Both the position numbers and the translations under genes were made by a program. A DNA stretch of 33,483 nt from an uncultured Ruminococcus sp. Lineage in GTDB: Bacteria > Bacillota > Clostridia > Oscillospirales > Ruminococcaceae. Each line of letters opens with the position of its first letter. Positions within the stretch are counted from its first letter, which is position 1. Below the pieces are notes generated by a model. That model did not search any database, was not told the origin of the DNA, and saw nothing but the letters and a program-made list of their open reading frames with translations. Shown here one piece after another: positions 8,001 through 15,978 of this stretch. The stretch covers positions 1 to 33,483 of the forward strand of contig CAJTYV010000029.1 of NCBI GenBank assembly GCA_910584195.1, given 5' to 3'.

Positions 8001-8715
8001 AGTATTGTTTTTTATAATCAATGTTTGCCAGTTTGGCTTGCCTGCACAGATCACTTACCTGTAACTTATACTGTTTTCCATCCTTTATAAAGTGAGTTCC
8101 GCATTGCCGAAATTCAAAGTTGACATTCTTTTGAACACATTGCTCTCGAATATCCAGCACCCAAGCATAATCAAGCGGACGAGCATAATAATCCGACTCT
8201 CCGCCAACCACAACTAATTCTATATCCTCCAGATATTTTATTAAATTGATTTTTTCAAGCAAAGGCTGTGCTGTAATACATTTGTGTTTGATTGGAAGAG
8301 ACTGAAACACCGACAGCTTTCTATCGGCATTATGTTGATTTTCAATAGTACAGCATACAACAACATTATCATAACCATCACCCCAATCATCGGGAATACA
8401 GTCCATAAAACGTTCAATACGCTTTGTAAGAAACAAAAATGTACAGTCTGACCGTTCTCGTATCATAGACCAACATTCTCCTCGCCACATATCAGCTTCT
8501 TCAATCAGAAAATCAGTAGAAAAGCATAGATAAATAATTTGGGATTTCATTTTGTAGCTGCCGTTTTTCAGCTTCTCAATCGGCTTGTAAAAATCCTTTG
8601 TTTTCACAATGTTGTTTGTATTAATATTTCTTTTTATATCACCTTTATGAATATAGCAGTGTAAGCACCCATCGCTGCATTTTTTACAGCCTCTCCAAGG
8701 ATTCCACATAGCCAT
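7999..8715 (-). CDS. DUF5131 family protein (phage Gp37/Gp68-like)
   Basis: A 238-residue protein with the family's opening: tryptophan-rich MWNPWRGC, then the cysteine cluster C10-x2-C13-x3-C17-x2-C20-Y, then STDFLIEEADMWR, LTKRIERF and VVVGGESDY. DUF5131 proteins resemble radical SAM-type barrels and are found in phages and defence islands, but their reaction is not known to me. A TTG at 8721 is in frame, but GGGAGG at 8725-8730 fits the ATG at 8715 (nine bases) better. It stands alone between a terminator and a repeat-poor gap. Horizontal origin is plausible but not shown. Confidence 0.85.
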   Translation of the reverse strand: MAMWNPWRGCKKCSDGCLHCYIHKGDIKRNINTNNIVKTKDFYKPIEKLKNGSYKMKSQIIYLCFSTDFLIEEADMWRGECWSMIRERSDCTFLFLTKRIERFMDCIPDDWGDGYDNVVVCCTIENQHNADRKLSVFQSLPIKHKCITAQPLLEKINLIKYLEDIELVVVGGESDYYARPLDYAWVLDIREQCVQKNVNFEFRQCGTHFIKDGKQYKLQVSDLCRQAKLANIDYKKQY

Positions 8716-9006
8716 GGTCAAATGCCTCCCTGAATTATGATTTATTTTAATTAAATATATTATAAATTCTCTTGAAACTCAATTGATAACGGACGTAATT
8801 TTTATGTTTTATTTTCTTAATATCAAAAACCAATCAAGAGATCTTGTGTGTATGACCGCAAGTGAATCAGATTAACAATATTCCAAAATCACCGTCACGG
8901 CTGGAAATTTATCGTCAGATGCGTAATGTTTTGAATGTATAATGGGTATGCTCATGCCTGCCCTGTACATAAAATGATAAATCAGAAGTAATGCAAAAAC
9001 TATTCA
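8716..9006. other. Intergenic gap with a possible coding remnant
   Basis: No complete gene. On the plus strand a startless frame ending at a TAA near 8942 reads IPKSPSRLEIYRQMRNVLNV, which looks like a natural protein C-terminus rather than chance. It matches nothing I recognise and could be the tail of a deleted gene. The upstream region of the DUF5131 gene is AT-rich, with no clear promoter. Confidence 0.3.
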
Positions 9007-10758
9007 TCAATTTTGGTGCTGGTGCAGATAATCAACAGCATAATCAAGCTCATAGTCATTTTCTGAATCACTAAATATCAACATAGCCGCATCATAATCC
9101 ACAGGTATTCTTAAATCAAAACCCACTCTTGCCTGACGGTCAGCAGTCACTTCAAGAATTTCATTGTTTTCATCAAGTGAATTGATTATGGGATAGTATA
9201 CTTCAAACATATCATCTGAAAGGTAACAGCATCCGCCCACTGTCTGGACAGAATTGGAGGACGAAGTGATTCCCATTACAGTTACATTCGGGCACTGGGA
9301 CAATAGATGTGTGAGAACATCACCTGAACTGACACAAGCATCATTCACAAGCACTGCTACAGGAAGTTCCTTCCATTTGCCTTCATCAAAAGTATGAAAT
9401 GTTGTAATTGGTATGATATTGCCATTCCTTTCGATTCCGGTTTTATTTGTCAGTTTTCTGTCAGCAAATAAAGATGCCACAGCATCGCCTATCTGCTCAT
9501 ATCCTCCGCCGTTATTTCTAAGATCTATCACAAGGGATTTCATGCCCTTGTCTGAAAGTTCCTGTAATTTAGTATCAATTTCTTGATAAATCTTTTTATG
9601 TTTTCCGACAGCATAGGTCCAGATATCATACATTTCATCTCCGTAATGTTCTTTTGTAATCCGGAGATAACCAACATCATCGTTCAGCATTTTGCAGGAA
9701 AAATTATCATCTGCAATTCTGTTCCGGCTATAAAAATGATTCAGTACTGCTGTTTCTCTCTCTTTATAATTTCCCATGGAATTAAGCTGTACATTTTTAG
9801 TGCTGCCATCATCAGCAATAAAAGTCACAGTGATAGTTTCTCCGCCCTGACCGGCAAGAAATATAGGCTTCATTAATGCTTCATTTTCCAACACCTCAAA
9901 CTGATACCAATAATCGAGACAACGTACATTCTGCATTGCTTCATCAACAGCAATACCGTTCCATTCTTTTATGACAGTACCATTATGGATCCCAACATTT
10001 TCAGCCTGTGAATTTTCTTCGACCATAACAGCAATTGTATCACCGCTGCTGAGCTGATACATACTCAGCCCGTAATCATTTCCAACAAGTTCCTCCTCAG
10101 CCTGACTTAATATATTGCTGTTCTGTAAAAACCAGATGTGTGAATCATAAAACTCATACTGATATTCCAAAAGAACCTTTGCAAATGCTTTTTTATCGTT
10201 ATTTTTCTCCGCTTCTTCGACCATAGGAACAAATCTTTCTTTAAGTCTCTCAAAGTCGATATCCTTATAATTTCTGCTGACATAGCTTTCTGACATCGTA
10301 TCTATCATACAAGAAAAGGATTCTGCCCATCCAAGCTTTGAATAGTCAGTAACATAAGTATTCTGTACTAACAGTACGATAACGACAAAATATGTAACAG
10401 TTCCGCCGCACATCATTAAGCCTTTTATAACATTTAAGATATGGAATTTCTTTTCTATTTTGCTGTCAGGAATCCACATAGTTACCGACAGCATCAATAG
10501 TATCAGACAAAGTAAGCCGCCCCTTAGAATAAAATACTGATAAGTTGCAGGATGTATATTTATCACTGCATAGACAATGCACAATATTAAAGGCAGAAAC
10601 CCTGCGCATCCCCGTATTAGCCGTTTCTTTGGGCTATTGTTTGTACTTTTCTTTATGATTGGTGTTGCAATAAACCAAAGAAGAGTAAGCAGCAGAATTA
10701 ACTTTGTCCATTTTTCAGTACTGACTATCATAAGAACAATTGAGGCTATTAAATTCAT
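9007..10758 (-). CDS. Membrane-anchored S41 family peptidase with PDZ domain
   Basis: A 583-residue protein with four N-terminal membrane segments (about residues 18-35, 50-68, 76-95 and 113-132). Next come an alpha-helical region, a PDZ-like domain (about 228-320, containing AENVGIHNGTVIKEWNG) and an S41 C-terminal-processing-type protease domain. The motif SLVIDLRNNGGG is at about 408-419, and the candidate nucleophile is in NDACVSSGD (Ser477 or Ser478). The usual catalytic lysine of Ctp proteases is not obvious, so this may belong to the tricorn/IRBP-like branch. It probably cleaves exported peptides or proteins at the cell surface. A promoter at 10824-10852 and GGAG before the ATG support the start. 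It is monocistronic. Confidence 0.85.
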   Translation of the reverse strand: MNLIASIVLMIVSTEKWTKLILLLTLLWFIATPIIKKSTNNSPKKRLIRGCAGFLPLILCIVYAVINIHPATYQYFILRGGLLCLILLMLSVTMWIPDSKIEKKFHILNVIKGLMMCGGTVTYFVVIVLLVQNTYVTDYSKLGWAESFSCMIDTMSESYVSRNYKDIDFERLKERFVPMVEEAEKNNDKKAFAKVLLEYQYEFYDSHIWFLQNSNILSQAEEELVGNDYGLSMYQLSSGDTIAVMVEENSQAENVGIHNGTVIKEWNGIAVDEAMQNVRCLDYWYQFEVLENEALMKPIFLAGQGGETITVTFIADDGSTKNVQLNSMGNYKERETAVLNHFYSRNRIADDNFSCKMLNDDVGYLRITKEHYGDEMYDIWTYAVGKHKKIYQEIDTKLQELSDKGMKSLVIDLRNNGGGYEQIGDAVASLFADRKLTNKTGIERNGNIIPITTFHTFDEGKWKELPVAVLVNDACVSSGDVLTHLLSQCPNVTVMGITSSSNSVQTVGGCCYLSDDMFEVYYPIINSLDENNEILEVTADRQARVGFDLRIPVDYDAAMLIFSDSENDYELDYAVDYLHQHQN

Positions 10759-10823
10759 TTTGGTTCTCCATATTAAGAGTTTTAACGCAGCTCATCCGCG
10801 TAAATTACATAAGTTTTTTCTAT

Positions 10824-10852
10824 ATTATATCATACTTGCGTCAATATGTAAA
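10824..10852 (-). promoter_or_regulatory. Promoter of the S41 peptidase gene
   Basis: On the minus strand TTTACA (10852-10847) and TATAAT (10829-10824) are spaced by 17 bp, about 65 bp before the start codon. Confidence 0.65.
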
Positions 10853-10895
10853 GAGGTGCATCTCATGTTTTTCAGCCTTATTGTAGCACTACAAT

Positions 10896-10911
10896 CCTAT
10901 GAATAGGTTCT
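10896..10911. repeat. Solo end of the AGAACCTGT repeat family
   Basis: CCTATGAATAGGTTCT matches the right terminal repeat of the element at 18076-18227 (CCTATGAATACAGGTTCT) with a two-base deletion. No partner end is nearby. At 16 bp it could be a relic or chance. Confidence 0.3.
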
Positions 10912-10923
10912 AAAGTACACGTA

Positions 10924-10952
10924 TTTACAAAGCGCTCATTATATGTTATAAT
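10924..10952 (+). promoter_or_regulatory. Promoter of the vanRS-like operon
   Basis: TTTACA at 10924-10929 and TATAAT at 10947-10952 are 17 bp apart. The 5' leader to the response regulator ATG at 11174 would be over 200 nt and includes the decayed frame at 10962-11168. Confidence 0.65.
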
Positions 10953-10961
10953 ATAATTCAG

Positions 10962-11168
10962 GTGAAAGTTAAGGAACCTGCGGAAGCTGAAAACCACTGC
11001 TATATTGATTTGTATGAGATAAACTGTGGTAATTTTACGTGTGCAGCTGCGAGCATAATTTTGGCGAAAAAGTAAAAACATACCGACATGCAGAGCTTTG
11101 AACAGTTGCTCGCAGAAATACATATGAAAAATATACATAATGATGGGCAGACTTTTAGAAAGAAGTGA
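10962..11168 (+). pseudogene. Decayed reading frame in the vanR-like leader
   Basis: From a GTG at 10962 a frame reads VKVKEPAEAENHCYIDLYEI and on to ILAKK, where a TAA at 11073 interrupts it. The same frame continues (SFEQLLAEIHMKNIHNDGQ) to a TGA at 11166-11168. An alternative frame at the break reads KVKTYRHAEL, so one or two indels may also be involved. The composition is protein-like, but I know no family. It could be a remnant of an inserted gene or a short leader peptide (37 codons). Confidence 0.35.
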
Positions 11169-11173
11169 ACATT

Positions 11174-11866
11174 ATGAATGAAAGAATTTTGATAACCGAT
11201 GATGAAAAGGAGATAGTGGAGCTTATTGAGCTTTATCTAAAAAACGAGGGATTTGAAGTAATTAAGGCATATGACGGAACTACGGCGATGAAATATATTT
11301 CCGAAGAAGCTGTCAGTCTCGCCATTCTGGATATAATGCTTCCAGATACCGATGGATTTACTCTGTGCCGGAAAATACGCCAAAGCTTTACGTTTCCTAT
11401 TATCATACTTACGGCAAAATCGGAGGATATTGATAAAATTACAGGTCTTACGATTGGAGCGGACGATTATGTTACCAAGCCTTTCAATCCGCTCGAACTG
11501 ACCGCCCGTGTAAAAACTCTGCTCAGAAGGTGTACTCTGTATGATAAAAACGGAAATTCTTCATGCGAGATCAACATAGGCGGACTGACGGTATGCAAAG
11601 ACAGCAGAAAATGTACGCTTAATGGTAAATCCCTTTCCCTTACTCCTACCGAATTTGACATTCTGCTTTATCTCTGTGAAAAACAGGGAAAGGTAGTATC
11701 TTCCGAGGAGCTTTTTGAAAGCGTTTGGAAAGAAAAATATTACGACAGCAACAATACCGTAATGGCTCATATTGCAAGACTCAGGGACAAAATGGGTGAA
11801 GTTCCGCGAAAGCCAAAATATATAAGAACCGTATGGGGAGTGGGGTATACAATTGATGCGCAATAA
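11174..11866 (+). CDS. VanR-like OmpR-family response regulator
   Basis: A 230-residue regulator. The receiver domain spans residues 1-120, with the acidic pocket DD at 9-10, the phospho-acceptor Asp53 in LAILDIMLP and the conserved lysine in YVTKPFNP. A winged-helix output domain follows (LTPTEFDILLYLCEK, ending RTVWGVGYTID). It resembles VanR and related cell-wall-stress regulators. An in-frame GTG at 11165 is possible, but the ATG at 11174 gives the family's standard N-terminus. Its end overlaps the kinase gene by 11 nt, and it presumably controls the downstream VanY-like gene. Confidence 0.92.
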   Translation: MNERILITDDEKEIVELIELYLKNEGFEVIKAYDGTTAMKYISEEAVSLAILDIMLPDTDGFTLCRKIRQSFTFPIIILTAKSEDIDKITGLTIGADDYVTKPFNPLELTARVKTLLRRCTLYDKNGNSSCEINIGGLTVCKDSRKCTLNGKSLSLTPTEFDILLYLCEKQGKVVSSEELFESVWKEKYYDSNNTVMAHIARLRDKMGEVPRKPKYIRTVWGVGYTIDAQ

Positions 11867-12947
11867 TGTTCATGCCGTAAGAAGCAGCTTATCGCGCCGC
11901 CTTATGTTAAGATGCGCTGCTGCAATGACTATCTGTATGTTTACAGTGATTTTTTTGATTTTTTTCGCATGGGTGATGTGCCGTACAAAATACTGGTACG
12001 ATTATGAAATTACATATCGCATCTTGTATTGGGTACAAGATCATATCGTTATAATTGCAGGGACGCTTATTGCCGGAGGATGGCTTTTGATTTTTATTTA
12101 TTACGTGCGTAAGTCTTTGGGATTTCTCGATGAAATAATCTCTGAATCTGAAAAGCTTGCAATGTCTGAGCGGGAAAAAATAAATTTATCTCCCGAACTT
12201 ATTGACGTACAGGATAAGCTGAATATGCTCCGTGAAAAAGCAAAAAATTCTGCCGCTGCTGCAAAAGATGCTGAACAGAGGAAAAACGACCTGATAGTTT
12301 ACCTTGCCCACGACCTTAAAACTCCTTTAACAAGTATAATCGGTTACCTTGCGCTTATGTATGACGAACCTGATATTTCCGCCGAATCAAGAGCAAAGTA
12401 CACCGGTATCGCGCTTGAAAAGGCGCAGCGGCTTGAAGAGCTTATAAATGAATTTTTTGACATTACGCGCTTCAATCTTACGCATATTTCTTTGGAAACG
12501 GAAAATATCAACTTCACGCGTCTGATTGAGCAGACCGCTTTTGAATTCGAACCGATCCTTGCGAAAAAAGGATTATCCTGGGAACTTTCTGTAGCAGAAA
12601 ATATACAGTTGAAATGCGATCCCGATAAAATAGAAAGAGTTATCGACAATATTATTAAAAATGCAGTAAGCTACAGTTATCCTGATACAACTATAAAGCT
12701 GAAACTGATAAAATCCGAAGATTCGGTAATTTTTTCAGTTGAAAACAAAGGAAGAACTATTTCACAGGAAAAGCTCGGCAGAATTTTTGAACAATTTTTC
12801 CGAATTGATTCATCGCGCGGAACGAAGACCGGCGGCGCGGGTCTTGGTCTTGCTATTGCCAAAGAAATCACAGAGCTTCACGGAGGAACAATATCAGCCG
12901 AAAGCAAAGACGAGAGGATCAGGTTTACCGTTTGCCTTCCGCTGTAA
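11856..12947 (+). CDS. VanS-like sensor histidine kinase
   Basis: A 363-residue membrane kinase with two membrane segments (about 19-41 and 63-84) separated by only about 20 extracellular residues, so it lacks a large sensor domain. The H-box is VYLAHDLKTPLTS with His152, the N-box is IDNIIKNAVSY, and the G-box is GGAGLGLAIAKEI, all intact. This short-loop layout is typical of VanS-type kinases that detect wall-active compounds or membrane signals. The frame also has a TTG at 11853, one codon earlier. It is translationally coupled to the regulator. Confidence 0.92.
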   Translation: MRNNVHAVRSSLSRRLMLRCAAAMTICMFTVIFLIFFAWVMCRTKYWYDYEITYRILYWVQDHIVIIAGTLIAGGWLLIFIYYVRKSLGFLDEIISESEKLAMSEREKINLSPELIDVQDKLNMLREKAKNSAAAAKDAEQRKNDLIVYLAHDLKTPLTSIIGYLALMYDEPDISAESRAKYTGIALEKAQRLEELINEFFDITRFNLTHISLETENINFTRLIEQTAFEFEPILAKKGLSWELSVAENIQLKCDPDKIERVIDNIIKNAVSYSYPDTTIKLKLIKSEDSVIFSVENKGRTISQEKLGRIFEQFFRIDSSRGTKTGGAGLGLAIAKEITELHGGTISAESKDERIRFTVCLPL

Positions 12948-13015
12948 GAAAATCGTAAGATTTTTGTGTAAAATTATCATATTTTCCGAATCAAAAATAA
13001 ACACATAATTTACTT

Positions 13016-13058
13016 CGCTGTGGTAGAATTATATCATACCGCAGCGGATTTTTATTTA
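13016..13058 (+). terminator. Terminator or attenuator between the kinase and vanY-like genes
   Basis: CGCTGTGGTA (13016-13025) pairs with TACCGCAGCG (13037-13046) with one T-G pair, followed by a T-rich tract (GATTTTTATTTA). It would end most vanRS transcripts; the VanY-like gene 15 nt later needs read-through or its own promoter. Confidence 0.75.
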
Positions 13059-13073
13059 TGGAGCGATAATTTT

Positions 13074-13769
13074 ATGAAAAAACGAAAAAATCACATCTTT
13101 CTCAGCTTAATAATTACGTCTGTCTGTATAATTACTGTTGCTATTACTTTTTTTATACGCAAAGAAAATAATATTGATTTACCCCATATCACGTATATTT
13201 CAGAAAACAATAATAATGTACCGGAACAGCAATGGTATCTGATATTGGTAAACGAAAAAAACAGTATTCCGAAAAACTATAGTTTTGAACTTACAGAGCT
13301 TAGCAACGGAAGAAGCATTGACAGCAGAATTTACCCCGAACTTCAAGCAATGTTTGACAATATGAGAAGCTCCGGTATTTATCCGATAGTTGGAGAAGGC
13401 TTCCGTACTGCTGATGAACAGAAGCAAATGATGTCCGATAAAATAGATGCTTACATAGACATGGGATATTCCAGAAGAGAGTCAAAAGAACTTGCTGAAC
13501 AGGCAGTCGCAGCAGTCGGAAACAGTGAACATCAACTTGGGCTTGCTGTTGACATCAATGCCGATGAAAGCTGTTCAACAAATGAAGAGGTCTATGAATG
13601 GCTCGCGCAAAATGCATATAAATACGGATTTATTCTGCGTTACCCAGCTGATAAAACAGATATTACCGGCATTGAATATGAACCCTGGCATTACAGATAC
13701 GTTGGCAAAGAAGCGGCGGCAGAAATATTTTCTCGGTGTATATGTCTTGAAGAATATCTTATGAATTAA
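13074..13769 (+). CDS. VanY-like D,D-carboxypeptidase, membrane-anchored
   Basis: A 231-residue zinc peptidase of the VanY/DacY (M15B) family, which removes the terminal D-Ala from peptidoglycan stem peptides. One N-terminal membrane anchor is at about residues 8-27. Zinc ligands are visible: His153 and Asp160 in SEHQLGLAVDI and His206 in EPWHYRYVG, with Glu203 as likely catalytic base. Arg111 in EGFRT is also conserved. GGAG at 13060-13063 selects the ATG at 13074. A gene order of regulator-kinase-VanY without vanH, ligase or vanX points to wall remodelling or stress response rather than vancomycin resistance. Confidence 0.92.
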   Translation: MKKRKNHIFLSLIITSVCIITVAITFFIRKENNIDLPHITYISENNNNVPEQQWYLILVNEKNSIPKNYSFELTELSNGRSIDSRIYPELQAMFDNMRSSGIYPIVGEGFRTADEQKQMMSDKIDAYIDMGYSRRESKELAEQAVAAVGNSEHQLGLAVDINADESCSTNEEVYEWLAQNAYKYGFILRYPADKTDITGIEYEPWHYRYVGKEAAAEIFSRCICLEEYLMN

Positions 13770-13941
13770 GGAAAAGCCGTCAGGTGTTCTTTGTGCGGTG
13801 TTGCTTTAAGTTACCGAATCAGGCTCCGAAAGCTTGTTTTTGCTGATTTTTAAAAATTGAAGTGACCTCCAAAAATTTCCAGTGATTAGCTTCGGAAATA
13901 TTGTCCATAATAATATCATCAAATTTTTGGGAGATATTGTT

Positions 13942-14715
13942 ATGGCGTATAATAAGGTCGTTATTTCAGGAATAAACACATCTGAGCTTATCGTGCTCAA
14001 AGAGGAGGAGAAGATAAGGCTTCTCAAAGAATATAAGGAAACAGGCAGCAAAGCCGCAAAGGATGCTCTCATAAATGGTAATCTGCGGCTTGTTCTAAGC
14101 GTAATACAGCGTTTCACAGGCAGGGGAGAGGACGTTGACGATCTCTTTCAGATAGGAGTGGTGGGACTTATCAAGGCTATAAATAATTTTGATTTAACAA
14201 AAGAGGTAAGATTTTCCACATATTGCGTACCCATGATAACCGGAGAACTCAGGAGACATCTTCGTGATTTCAGTCAGATAAAAGTAAGCCGTTCTTTGCG
14301 TGATCTTGCGTATAAGGCTATTCAGGCGAAGGAACGGCTTATACTGAAAAATCAGCGTGAACCGAATATCGAGGAGATCGCAAATGAAATAGGGGAAAAA
14401 CGTGCGGATGTGGTCATTGCTCTTGAAAGCATAAGCGACCCGATCTCTCTGTATGAGCCTGTCTACTCCGATTCCGATGACAACATGTATATAATGGATC
14501 AGATAGGAGATAAAAATGACGTTGACAGTTGGATGGGGTCTATCGCAATTCGGGATGCAATAAAATCTCTCGGCGACCGCGAGCGAAATATACTGTATCT
14601 GCGGTTTTTGCAGGGAAAGACACAGGTGGAGGTCGCTAATGAGATAGGAATATCTCAGGCTCAGGTATCCCGCCTTGAAAAAAGCGCAATAGCACGGATA
14701 AAAGACAGCGTGTAA
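13942..14715 (+). CDS. sigG: RNA polymerase sporulation sigma factor SigG
   Basis: A 257-residue sigma-70 factor with the SigG-specific start NKVVISGINTSEL, region 2 (NLRLVLSVIQRFTGRGEDVDDLFQIG), region 3 (RVSRSLRDLAYKA-like) and region 4 ending QGKTQVEVANEIGISQAQVSRLEK. Residues match SigG better than SigF or SigE, and the length is near the 260 of Bacillus subtilis SigG, which drives late forespore genes. GGGAG at 13929-13933 precedes the ATG by eight bases. In most spore formers sigG follows spoIIGA and sigE; here neither is present, and the neighbours are vanY- and yitT-like genes. GGAAATATT at 13894-13902 fits a sigma-F/G -10 box, but no -35 box is convincing. Confidence 0.93.
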   Translation: MAYNKVVISGINTSELIVLKEEEKIRLLKEYKETGSKAAKDALINGNLRLVLSVIQRFTGRGEDVDDLFQIGVVGLIKAINNFDLTKEVRFSTYCVPMITGELRRHLRDFSQIKVSRSLRDLAYKAIQAKERLILKNQREPNIEEIANEIGEKRADVVIALESISDPISLYEPVYSDSDDNMYIMDQIGDKNDVDSWMGSIAIRDAIKSLGDRERNILYLRFLQGKTQVEVANEIGISQAQVSRLEKSAIARIKDSV

Positions 14716-14730
14716 AATTAGTAAAGTAAA

Positions 14731-14766
14731 GAACCTGTACGCATAGAGATTATGGTGTACAGGTTC
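14731..14766. repeat. Short AGAACCTGT-type inverted repeat after sigG
   Basis: GAACCTGTAC (14731-14740) and GTACAGGTTC (14757-14766) form a perfect 10-bp stem with inner CATA/TATG pairing. The arms resemble the ends of the element at 18076. It may be a collapsed copy of that element and could act as the sigG terminator, although no long T-run follows. Confidence 0.6.
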
Positions 14767-14773
14767 AAAATAT

Positions 14774-14802
14774 TTGCAATTTTCAGTAAAAAATGTTATA
14801 AT
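14774..14802 (+). promoter_or_regulatory. Promoter of the yitT-like gene
   Basis: TTGCAA at 14774-14779 and TATAAT at 14797-14802 are 17 bp apart, about 50 bp before the coding start. Confidence 0.75.
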
Positions 14803-14850
14803 ATTATTGTAGAGCCTTCAATAATAAAAAATATTTAGGAGATGAAAAAA

Positions 14851-15714
14851 TTGAAAGCAAATAATTTTATAGCATTGACAGCAGCGGGAATTATCAACGC
14901 CTTTGGAATTACTTTTTTCCTTTATCCGGTAAACTTATATGATTCTGGCATTTCGGGTACATCGATGCTGCTTGCTCAGATAACTCCACAGTATTTAACG
15001 TTGTCTTTGTTTTTGATACTGCTGAATTTTCCGCTTTTTTTGTATGGTTATAAGAAAATGGGAACGATGTTTACGGTTTATTCCGTATATTCGGTATTTG
15101 TTTATTCATTGACATCCTGGCTTATAACCGATGTTTTCCCTGTAGATGTAAGCATTGCGTCTCCGCTGGCTGAGCAGGATCTGCTTTTGTGCGCAATATT
15201 CGGCGGATTGATCTCAGGAATCGGCAGCGGTCTTACAATACGTTTCGGCGGAGCGATAGACGGAATAGAAATACTTGCGGTTTTGTTTGCAAAAAAACTG
15301 AATTTATCCGTTGGAATGTTTGTAATGGGATATAATGTTATCCTTTATATCGCGGCGGGTATTATAAAGTCCAGCTGGATCCTTCCGTTATATTCAATAA
15401 TTACATATGCCGCCGCACTTAAAACTGTAGATTTTATAGCATCGGGTCTGGATAAAGCGAAGTCGGCAATGATCATAACAAACAAGTCGGCAGAGATATG
15501 CGACGCTTTATCGGCAGTATTTGGAAACGGAATAACCATAATCGGCGCAAAGGGGTATTATTCGGATAAAGAAAAAACTCTTATATATTTTGTTGTAAAC
15601 CGTTTTCAAATAAATAAGGTAAGAAATATAGTTCATGAACATGACCCTCATGCATACGTGACTATCACAGAGGTTTCCGATGTTCTTAGAACTGAGCAGT
15701 ACGGCGAATCCTAA
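14851..15714 (+). CDS. YitT family membrane protein (DUF161 + DUF2179)
   Basis: A 287-residue protein with about five membrane segments in the first 200 residues (AGIINAFGITFFLYPVNLYDSG, GGLISGIGSGLTIRFGGAIDG and so on). A soluble C-terminal DUF2179 domain follows (about 205-287, with GITIIGAKGYYSDKEKTLIYFVV). The family is widespread in Firmicutes, with no firm transport substrate. AGGAG at 14837-14841 abuts the ATG at 14842 with no spacing, so the TTG at 14851 (nine bases away) is the more likely start. The gene follows sigG but has its own promoter. Confidence 0.9.
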   Translation: MKANNFIALTAAGIINAFGITFFLYPVNLYDSGISGTSMLLAQITPQYLTLSLFLILLNFPLFLYGYKKMGTMFTVYSVYSVFVYSLTSWLITDVFPVDVSIASPLAEQDLLLCAIFGGLISGIGSGLTIRFGGAIDGIEILAVLFAKKLNLSVGMFVMGYNVILYIAAGIIKSSWILPLYSIITYAAALKTVDFIASGLDKAKSAMIITNKSAEICDALSAVFGNGITIIGAKGYYSDKEKTLIYFVVNRFQINKVRNIVHEHDPHAYVTITEVSDVLRTEQYGES

Positions 15715-15819
15715 GAGCGTTTATGCACTATAATCTGTTTTTTATAAAAATTCAAAAGACGATAATCATTATATATATTAATTTCGGTAAAAATTGTTCA
15801 AAATGAATACTTTATTTAA

Positions 15820-15848
15820 TTGACATTTGAAATATTTAGCAGTATAAT
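15820..15848 (+). promoter_or_regulatory. Consensus promoter of the dockerin metalloprotease gene
   Basis: TTGACA at 15820-15825 and TATAAT at 15843-15848 with a 17-bp spacer, a perfect housekeeping promoter. The 5' leader is about 120 nt. The 264-bp gap after yitT holds nothing else that I recognise. Confidence 0.85.
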
Positions 15849-15978
15849 ATAACCATAGAAGATGTTCCTCGTTTCTTAGGCGGAGAATATCTTTCGTAAT
15901 TTGTTTGCTTGTTGGAAGAATGGCTTTGAATCAGAGAGATGTACCATAAAATTATAGTCATCAGAAAGGATTTTAATT

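Noticed and set aside
11174..13769. Vancomycin resistance operon
   Set aside because: Only regulator, kinase and VanY-like genes are present. No vanH, D-Ala-D-Lac/Ser ligase, vanX or vanT gene lies in the window, so resistance cannot be claimed.
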